Origin: Cladosporium sp. IMV 00045
Taxonomy: Eukaryota > Ascomycota > Dothideomycetes > Cladosporiales > Cladosporiaceae
Assembly (NCBI GenBank): GCA_001931905.2
Contig: MSJI02000959.1
Location: forward strand, 1-64,000
DNA length: 64,000 bases
Direction: 5' to 3'
Part shown: piece after piece, positions 56,944 to 64,000 of the stretch
Layout: the number at the start of each line of letters is the position of its first letter
How positions within the stretch are numbered: the stretch's first letter is position 1
The notes under the pieces: model-generated
Databases searched by the model: none
What the model was told of the DNA's origin: nothing
The model's input: only the letters and a program-made list of their open reading frames with translations
Translations under genes and position numbers: made by a program

Positions 56944-59003
56944 ATGCGTCCCACGCTCATTTCAAGAAAAAGAGCTACATGTAGCCTGACTGCCATAGCG
57001 CTACGGGGGATTGCCACTCCCGTGAAGAGGCTTCCTCTATATCCTCCCTTCGCGCGAAACAATGTCCACAACTTCACCACATCAGGACACTGCCACAAAG
57101 ATGGCATCCAACTCCGTCCTTATCAAGAAGAATCCATCTCATCCGTCTTGACCAATCTCGCCCAAGGTTCTCGCCGTCTCGGCCTCTCGCTAGCGACTGG
57201 CAGTGGCAAAACCGTCATCTTTAGCCATCTCATCGATCGCGTGCCATCTCCGACACCAGATGCCACGCAGACCCTCGTACTCGCTCACCGACGCGAGCTG
57301 GTCGAGCAGGCTTCCAGGCATATCAAGGATCTATACCCGACCAAAAGCGTAGATGTCGAGATGGCAGAGCAGCACGCCACCGGGACGGCTGAGATTACCG
57401 TGGCGAGTGTGCAGAGCATCACATCCGGAGAGCGACTACTTAAGTATGACCCTAAACGGTTCAAGCTCATCTTGGTTGATGAGGCGCACCACATCGCCGC
57501 GCCGACGTATCTCAACGTCTTGAAGCATTTCAATTTGCTGGAAAAGGACGCGAAGACGCACACTGCGCTCGTGGGCGTCAGTGCTACGTTCTCGAGGGCG
57601 GATGGGCTGAGTCTCGGGACGGCTATTGACCACATTGTGTACCACAAGTCAGTGTCTCACCATACGAATTGATATTTCACGCTTGCTGACGTTCTACCAG
57701 GGACTATGTTGACATGATTGACGAGAAGTGGTTGTCTGATGTCATTTTCACCACTGTACACTCCGGCGCTGACCTATCTCGCGTCAAAACATCCGGCGGA
57801 GATTTCCAGACGAGTTCTCTGTCAAAAGCAGTGAACAATGATGAAATCAACGCGCTTACCGTACGTGCCTGGCTCAGCAGAGCGGCAGACCGCAAGTCTA
57901 CCATCGGTTTCTGCGTTGATCTTGCGCACGTTGCGAGCTTGGCAGCGGCTTTCCGTCAGCATGGTATTGACGCTCGCTTTGTCACGAGTGATACACATCG
58001 CCAACTCCGCCAGGAACGGCTGGAAGCGTTCAAAGCAGGCGAGTTTCCTGTGCTGCTCAACTGTGGTATCTTCACTGAGGGAACGGACATTCCAAACATT
58101 GATTGTGTGCTGCTGGCAAGACCCACCAAGTCCAGGAACCTACTTGTTCAGATGATCGGTCGTGGGTTGAGGAAACACGAGGGGAAGGGGAATTGCCATG
58201 TCATCGACATGGTCGCTTCGCTGGAGACTGGAATTGTAACCACTCCTACACTGTTTGGTCTGGATCCTTACGAATTAGTCAGAGACGCCGACACATCATC
58301 CATGGAAGAACTCAAAGAGCGCAGGGCCACCGAACAAGAGCGCGAAGCTCAAGCAATGGCAGCATCTCCCCAGCTCCACAACAATACGAGTCGAAAGCTC
58401 ACCGGCAACATCACTTTCACAGACTACGACAACGTCAACGACCTGATCGAAGACACGTCCGGCGAGCGACACATCCGCGCCATCTCGCCTTTCGCGTGGG
58501 TCCAAATCGACGAAGACCGCTACGTCCTCACTAGCACGAACGGCTCCATCCTCACCATCAAGCGCAACGAGGAAGACTTAGAAGTGATTTTCACCCAGCG
58601 TCTGCCAGGCGGCACGGGCTCGAAATCGCCGTACGCGCGACCCCGCACGATCGCCACATCACCCACATTCGAAGGCGCCGTGTCAGCGGCAGACACGCTG
58701 GCGAAAGAGAAATTCCCCTTCGAGATCGTCAACAAGAACGCCGGCTGGCGCAGACGCCCGGCCACGCAGGCGCAGGTCGATATGCTGAATCAATTCCGCG
58801 GGGACGACGAGAAGTTGACGGTGGAGTCTGTGACGAAGGGGAAGGCGGGGGATCAGATCACGAAATTGAAGCATGGCGCCAGAGGCCGGTTTGGACGGTT
58901 GGCGGCGCAGAAGAAGAAGGCTAAGAAGGTCGAGGAGAAGAAGGAGATGTGGCGGGAGTCGGTGGAAAGGCAGAAGGTTCGTGTTGGGCCTGTGGAGTGG
59001 TGA
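56944..59003 (+). CDS. irc3: Irc3-like mitochondrial DEAH/SF2 helicase
   Basis: Two exons (56944-57647, 57701-59003) give 668 residues. The start at 56944 gives an Arg-rich mitochondrial presequence ([15 protein letters not shown]). The helicase core follows: Q-motif-like LRPYQEESI, Walker A ATGSGKT (84-90), [14 protein letters not shown] (179-182), VSATFSR (motif III), [10 protein letters not shown] and [16 protein letters not shown] (motifs V and VI). Yeast Irc3 is a branch-migrating helicase needed for mitochondrial DNA stability. The last 100 residues are basic and Lys-rich ([13 protein letters not shown]). The 53-nt GT-AG intron splits the Lys codon in YHKDYVDM. The alternative ATG at 56824 is less likely. 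Confidence 0.9.
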
Positions 59004-59400
59004 GGGTTGAGGGTGCTTGTGATTGTCGTGTAAACGTCGAAAAGGCAGACATCAACCCATCCAGCTTGTCTGATTGCTTTGATGTGAGCTAAATACAATC
59101 TAAGGTTTCCCTGTAATCCCATTATTAGAGGAGCCTATATGTATGTTCCATTCTCTTACTTGATATAACCCTCTATCAGCATCCTGATGTTAGGGATCCA
59201 CCTGTATGCGCGGTCCTTACCTGACTCTAGCTTTCGAAGGGTACGCACCCTAATATTCCGACGCGTTCATACTCAATGCGTGTTTTGAATATTTGAAAAG
59301 CTTCATGCAATCATTTTGACTATTGATATTGAAATACTGGGAACGAGGCTATGAATCTTCTTCCCTTCCTACATGTGACTCGGATGCAGAAGACTTGCAT
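59004..59400. other. Convergent 3' region
   Basis: About 400 AT-richer bases between the irc3 and minus-strand gene ends. I see nothing in it. Confidence 0.5.
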
Positions 59401-61271
59401 TTAGACCGCTGTTTTTGTTGCCTTGGTGTGCTCCGGTAGCGTTTGCGCGTTCAGCAGGACTGATTGCAGTATAGATTGCTGTGATGAAGATTGCTGTGAC
59501 AGAGACTGCTGTCGCGGAAGCTCGCAAACGTCAGGATAGAGCTTCTCAACTCGACCGATGTTCTTTTGAAGCTGGGTAGACCATGCCTTCTTCTCCAGCC
59601 TCAACCTCAGGTCACTGCAAAGCGTCTCGTGGAAGGCCTGCATGTCGCGCCTGGCTTGATCGAGATGATGGCATATCACATCGAAAGGAGCGGCTGGTAG
59701 GCGTCTGTTATCCAGGACCCTCCAGAGATTCTTAACGACTCCTGCGTAGCGACCTTCCATCTTGAGCCTAACGTCCTCAAGTACAGCCTTTTTGTCCCTT
59801 CTCTGGCCGTCGTATTCGAAGGTAAGCTCGTGGTTTGCCGATACCACGATACTTAATGGCACGCACAGGGCAATCTCGCAAAGAGTGGAAACAACCCTGA
59901 CCATCAAGTTCACGTTCTTCATCTCCTCCTCGGGAAGTGATCGACTCTCAGGGAACAAGGCAATATCGCCATGAGTCAAGGACGCCATCGATGCACAAAG
60001 ACAGCATCGTCGTATCGGATCCTTGGTCAACATGACGAATACAGCTTCGTTTTCTGGACTTGTACCCTGTTTTAGAGAGCATACACACATGTCTCTAGTC
60101 CAAATTGAGTCCCAAAGAAGACTGGTCCATGTGAGTATGGAGACTGCCGCCTGTACGCGTCGTCGGCGGACCCCTGTCCTGAATTCTTCTCTGGAGACGT
60201 CTGTCACATGGACGGATTGGGCATGAGACTCTGGCAGTTCAGCGACTCGATCATGGATCTGCCGCAATGAGGAGTGAAAAGGCGTCGCCTCACAGTCTTT
60301 GACAGCAGAATAATGGTCTTTGAAAAGTCAGCTGATGATCTGCACATCAAGTAAGATCAATTCCAAAGTCACTAACCCTTTGATGTCGAGGTTTGCAATG
60401 CACTGAAGTCCTCAATCGACGACGAGTTGCTCGAAGGGTAAGTTATCTGAGGCAGCTTGAAGCTCCCAATCATGTCACTTCCCTCGCGGATTGACAATGT
60501 GGCTGTCAGCTTTCCACCGTCCATTAAACGCTGGAAATGCCCTTCTACGTCAACGAGTCTCGGCACAACGTAGCAAGCCATCCCTTTCTCAGTCGCTACA
60601 TGGTGTAGACCATGCATCCACTCTTTGAACTCGATGCTCCGATCGCGTAGAGTCAACAAGGCCTCGATATATCTGTCCCTGTCGTTCTTTGCTCTGAAGT
60701 CTGGCGCAATTTCGGGTAGGTCATCAAAGCGTCTTTGTATGAAGTTCTCCAGCCTGGTGACCCGCATGTCCAGCCCTCCGACCATTGAGGCGAGCTCTTT
60801 GCCGGTGGCGAATGCGTGCAAAGCTTTTCCAACGAGCTCTTGAGCGGATCGTTCAAGAATTTTTTCTCGATATCTGATCATGTCCAACCATCGTTGAAAA
60901 TCATCCAAAGAGCAGTCGGTGCTGGTTTGTGGAATTCTGGCATGTTTCCTCTTCAGTGATGCGGAGGCTGCTGACATACATTTATGTATGCCAGTACGCA
61001 TCACTTGCAACTCGTCACTGAAGTCGCGGCCGAACAGATAATCGTAATCTTCGATTTTTCTGTCAACGTGCAGATTCCAGCGCTGTTGCAGAGCTCTCAG
61101 TCTGTGTTGGCTGGTCCTTATGTCTTGCAGCAAAGTGTCAATTTCCCGCGAGTAAGACTCCCATCTGTGCACTGTCTCGTACGTGGTCGCTGCTATGGTC
61201 GTCATTGCGGCGAAGAGAGTGCTGAGAACCCCTAAGCTCGAAGCCAAGATTGTGAAAGGTTCTGGGACCAT
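59401..61271 (-). CDS. Unknown protein with HeLo/SesA-like N-terminal pattern
   Basis: Two exons on the minus strand (61271-60377, 60317-59401) give 603 residues; the 59-nt intron joins ...TSTSK to DHYSAVKDC in phase. The protein begins with a hydrophobic segment, VPEPFTILASSLGVLSTLFA, followed by a long helix pattern with heptads (EIDTLLQDIRTSQHRLRALQ). The opening resembles fungal HeLo/SesA-like N-terminal domains of incompatibility and STAND-type proteins. The second half has mixed helices (LLWDSIWTRDMCVCSLKQ; HGDIALFPES) and may be related to the poorly defined C-terminal regions seen in such proteins. The C terminus holds QQS repeats from a 15-bp tandem repeat in the DNA. The family call is low-confidence inference; function is unknown. 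It shares a 274-bp promoter with a divergent gene. Confidence 0.72.
59473..59517. repeat. Three 15-bp tandem repeats encoding QQS-type residues
   Basis: Three imperfect copies starting AGATTGCTGTGA lie inside the last coding part of the minus-strand gene and encode Gln/Ser repeats. Length variation between strains would be in frame. Confidence 0.7.
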
Positions 61272-61545
61272 TGTTACCGTAAACTCTATTCAGCACAGGA
61301 TTTGGATTCAGGTAAGCAGGAGATGAAGCAGACTTGAAGTCGGACATCACTATCATGAATTGATTATTACTCTTACATAGACGTGAGGCTGAGTGCGGGG
61401 TAGCTAGTTCGCAGGGCTCTGATGTTACAACATACAAGTATTTTATCTATCAGGCTGATGAGAGGTCTTCGTCACCTGCTTCTCCTCCCCTCCTCCATAC
61501 TCGCCATGTCCTTCATTCATCGATCAACGGCAATCACCAGTCAAC
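61272..61545. promoter_or_regulatory. Shared divergent promoter of the two right-end unknown genes
   Basis: Only 274 bp separate the two ATGs, so the genes probably share regulatory sequence. The minus-strand gene's side (61300-61400) is AT-richer. No specific motif is claimed. Confidence 0.5.
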
Positions 61546-63279
61546 ATGAGTTCTATGAATAATGTGAGTCTTGCGAAAGCGGACTATCTCTCGCTTTTGT
61601 CAGAGCTTGTTGTACGGGGAGCGAGTCTATTGGACGACGACTCCCGAGTTGTCGAGAATCTGGCTTATGCAGTCAAAATCGACCGGATCACTCTTCAGTT
61701 CGAACTTCTTGGTGACGATATCGAACAAGCTTGGGTCTCCCTGATAATTGACCAGAGATCGAGACAGTTGCTCGTCCAGCTGCTGCGGGATGTTGAGGAT
61801 GTCATGGACATCTTCAGATGTTTGGGCTCAAAGAATCCATTGCCTGCCGAAAAGTAAGGCTCACATCACCCTTACGGTCAATGTCATCGTGATGATAACG
61901 CAGCTCAGCAAATGGACACAAGACAAAGCTTGGTCCCATATATGGTGCGAGGCAATGTTCTCTACGCTTGACGAGAAAGCGGTCTCGATTAGCCACCTCA
62001 GAGATCAGCTGGACGAGCTGAGCCAGGATGCAAAAGCCGCGAAAGATCGTTCCGGGGAGACGTCTATCGAAGCAGCCAAAGAATACGGCGACGAGACTAT
62101 CAGAGCTGATGAGGAGGCACAATCTTCCGCTTCTGTTTTGTCGAACAAGGGCCCCGTGGACCCTAACATCGCACCAAAAGTGTTGGGTGCGGCGGATGAC
62201 TACACTATCGTCCAACTGATTGAGTACTGCATCCAGTCGAGTGCTGCTCTCATGCACACCCCAGAGCTCGCTTCCGAGCCTCCAGAAAAGCTTGTCAAGT
62301 TGCTTGAGCAATTTGAAGTCCTCGAGAGCTTATTCGAAGAAGCGAGAGAGAATACCAAGCGGACCGAAGATGACTCTCATGTTTTGAAGACTGCTCTGAA
62401 TGGCTGTTGGACGACGCTTATCATACTGGAAACATTATTCGACAGCAATCTAGATCAAGATGTCAATAAAATCTTCCCTGGCGTCATACCTCCTGCATTT
62501 TGCGGCAAAAATTGCGAGCTGCAGACATTGTGGAAGAAGCTCGAAGATGTCTTGAAGCTCTTGGAAAGAGAGGGTATGTTCGCTATCGGCAACAAGCTTG
62601 AAGGGTTACACAATGCCCTGTATCCATTTGAATTGGCAGACACCAGCAGCTTTCAGTTGCACAGGGCGACCGACCAGGCAGCTGCAATGTCCTACCAAAC
62701 GAGGAAGGCCGACGAAGGATCAGACGACGCTGTGCCGTCACTGTCAATCGAGAATCGAGACCTCCCTTCGCCGGGAAAACAACGTACCATCAGAGGATCT
62801 CCAGATCGCACAAACTCATCAGCTAGCAGATCACTTCCTGTTCCTCGAATTATTGAGACTCCCTCAGTCATGGATCAGCGTGCGGCTATCCGCCAGCAAA
62901 GACTGGTAAGCTCAGACTGTGCTATTGGTTGCCCTACTTCCGCTGACGAGATCAGGAATCCGAGCCAGTCAGAAGAAGCCTGTGGAAGTTGTTAATCAAG
63001 AAACCAAATCTCCCCAGCAAGGTCAGTAAGTAGTAGCGTTGTTTCCGAACTGCTGTGATTGACGCAACAGCACAGAAAGTGAGGGCATTCAAAGACGACG
63101 TTAAGGTCGAAGTCAGCTTCAAGAATAAGGAAGGAGTTACAAGAATGAGGACCTTTCGCGTCAAGACAGCCAAGGAGGAAGGGAGTGGTTGGAAGTACCA
63201 GCTGAAATCGGACGATGGCACCACCTTTGCAGATGGCGCATGGTTTCCAGAGGGAGAGCTGGGTATTGTTCTGGATTGA
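61546..63279 (+). CDS. Unknown helical protein with small C-terminal beta module
   Basis: Four exons (61546-61853, 61909-62905, 62956-63025, 63071-63279) give 527 residues; introns are 55, 50 and 45 nt. I do not recognise the family. Residues 1-420 are largely helical: VVRGASLLDDDSRVVENLAY, VEDVMDIFRCLGSKNPLPAE, then AEEAQ-rich and LVKLLEQFEVLESLFEEA. A Ser-rich linker follows. The last 70 residues look like a separate beta-rich module (VKVEVSFKNKEGVTRMRTF, WKYQLKSDDGTTFADGAWF), reminiscent of Tudor/SH3-like folds. Splicing to exon 4 needs the donor at 63026 (GTAAGT); the nearby donor at 63022 (GTCAGT) would end the protein after three more codons. It shares a short divergent promoter with the neighbouring unknown gene. 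Confidence 0.7.
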
Positions 63280-64000
63280 GGCAGATCTACGTGCATGTGA
63301 AGGCCGCTGACAGGGAAGGTGTTGTTTCTCTTTGTGGTCGTGATGTTCTTGCGCATATTAGTCTCAGCTCATTCCCGTTGAGAAGTCCCATCGGCATCTC
63401 TTCTGCTCCCCATATGAACAGAGGATGCTCACTCCCATTCCACTTGATGAATCATCATGGGAGGCTTTGCATCAGACAAAGTTGACGATAACACTTCTTC
63501 CCATTCAAGCCTAACGACCTGTAAAAGCACGCCCAAAGACCTAGAGTCTGGCAGACCGTCGAGTTCTGCAGGTGTGAACTTGTCAAAAGTTCCCTTTTGG
63601 TTTGACAAAGGCGACGAGACAAGAGTTGTTCGCCGCATCAGCGGCGTATTGCGCTATTCTGGTGGTTTTCATCAGTAATTTTAGTACCCAATTGGTTGAA
63701 GTGGCGAAGTTGATCAACTGCAGACGTCGATGACACGTGGAGCCAACTTCTAATCGCAGGGCCGATTTGCGTAGAAAGACGTGTGCTGATCGCTTTAAAA
63801 TCTTGGTAGCGTAATTCTGCTTCTTTCCCCCGTCAAAATTGGGAGATGCGTGAGGACATCATGCTGGAGTCGTTGAGAGAATAGTATCCATGGAAGCACT
63901 GCAACAAGGAAGACGAAGCATCAAGTTCCTTAAGGACAGCAGACAACAATGCAGCATGTCTGATCCAAGGGCCAGTATTCGTCGGCTCCAGTGCTCCGTA
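63280..64000. other. Downstream flank, no gene seen
   Basis: About 720 bp from the last stop to the window edge. A 73-codon frame at 63457-63678 lacks supporting features. A gene starting beyond 64000 may have its promoter here. Confidence 0.45.

Noticed and set aside
63457..63678. 73-codon frame near the right edge
   Set aside because: Short, no homology pattern, and an overlapping frame exists on the other strand.

Overview
The window reads as nuclear DNA of a filamentous ascomycete. The evidence is short introns (mostly 45-100 nt) with GT-AG ends and CTNAC-like branch sites, a dispersed single 5S rRNA gene, single-copy fungal genes (Rrn7, Ask1, Medusa/MedA, Vps52, Tos4, Irc3), and a repeat-induced point mutation (RIP) relic at the left edge. 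Pezizomycotina is well supported by MedA, a PTH11-type receptor and RIP. A Dothideomycete is my best guess from overall style only.

Left accessory part (1-10.5 kb): a heavily RIP-mutated, non-coding block (1 to about 1395); a seven-helix rhodopsin-like/PTH11-like membrane protein; a 5S rRNA gene on the minus strand; a broken ankyrin-repeat + CorA-like gene, split by a frameshift and an in-frame TGA; and a Dal5-type MFS transporter.

Core block (11-35 kb): a ribosomal-L1-fold nucleolar protein, Vps52 (GARP), eIF5A and Rrn7 (Pol I initiation). Then comes a 4.5-kb gene-free stretch leading into the developmental regulator MedA, which has a GC-AG intron. It is followed by an acetoin/diacetyl-reductase-like SDR with a one-base frameshift, the DASH kinetochore subunit Ask1 and a long multi-KH RNA-binding protein.

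Second core block (36-59 kb): a large disordered protein; a pyrimidine-5'-nucleotidase-like HAD hydrolase; ubiquitin-L40, whose ATG is split by an intron and followed by a 7-nt exon; a second SDR; an FHA protein of the Tos4 type; palmitoyl-protein thioesterase; a Ser/Pro-rich coiled-coil protein; a PH-like disordered protein; a mitochondrial rhodanese; and the helicase Irc3.

Right end (59.4-63.3 kb): two divergently transcribed genes of unknown function share a 274-bp promoter. One starts with a hydrophobic segment resembling the fungal HeLo/SesA-like N-terminal domains of cell-death and incompatibility proteins. The other ends in a small beta-rich module that competing splice donors could remove. 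This pair is the best candidate here for an undescribed system, but the case is inference from sequence pattern only.

There is no operon logic. Translation and ribosome-production genes (L1-fold protein, eIF5A, Rrn7, ubiquitin-L40, 5S rRNA) recur, but as ordinary housekeeping neighbours. Exon boundaries were set by hand from splice consensus and reading-frame continuity.
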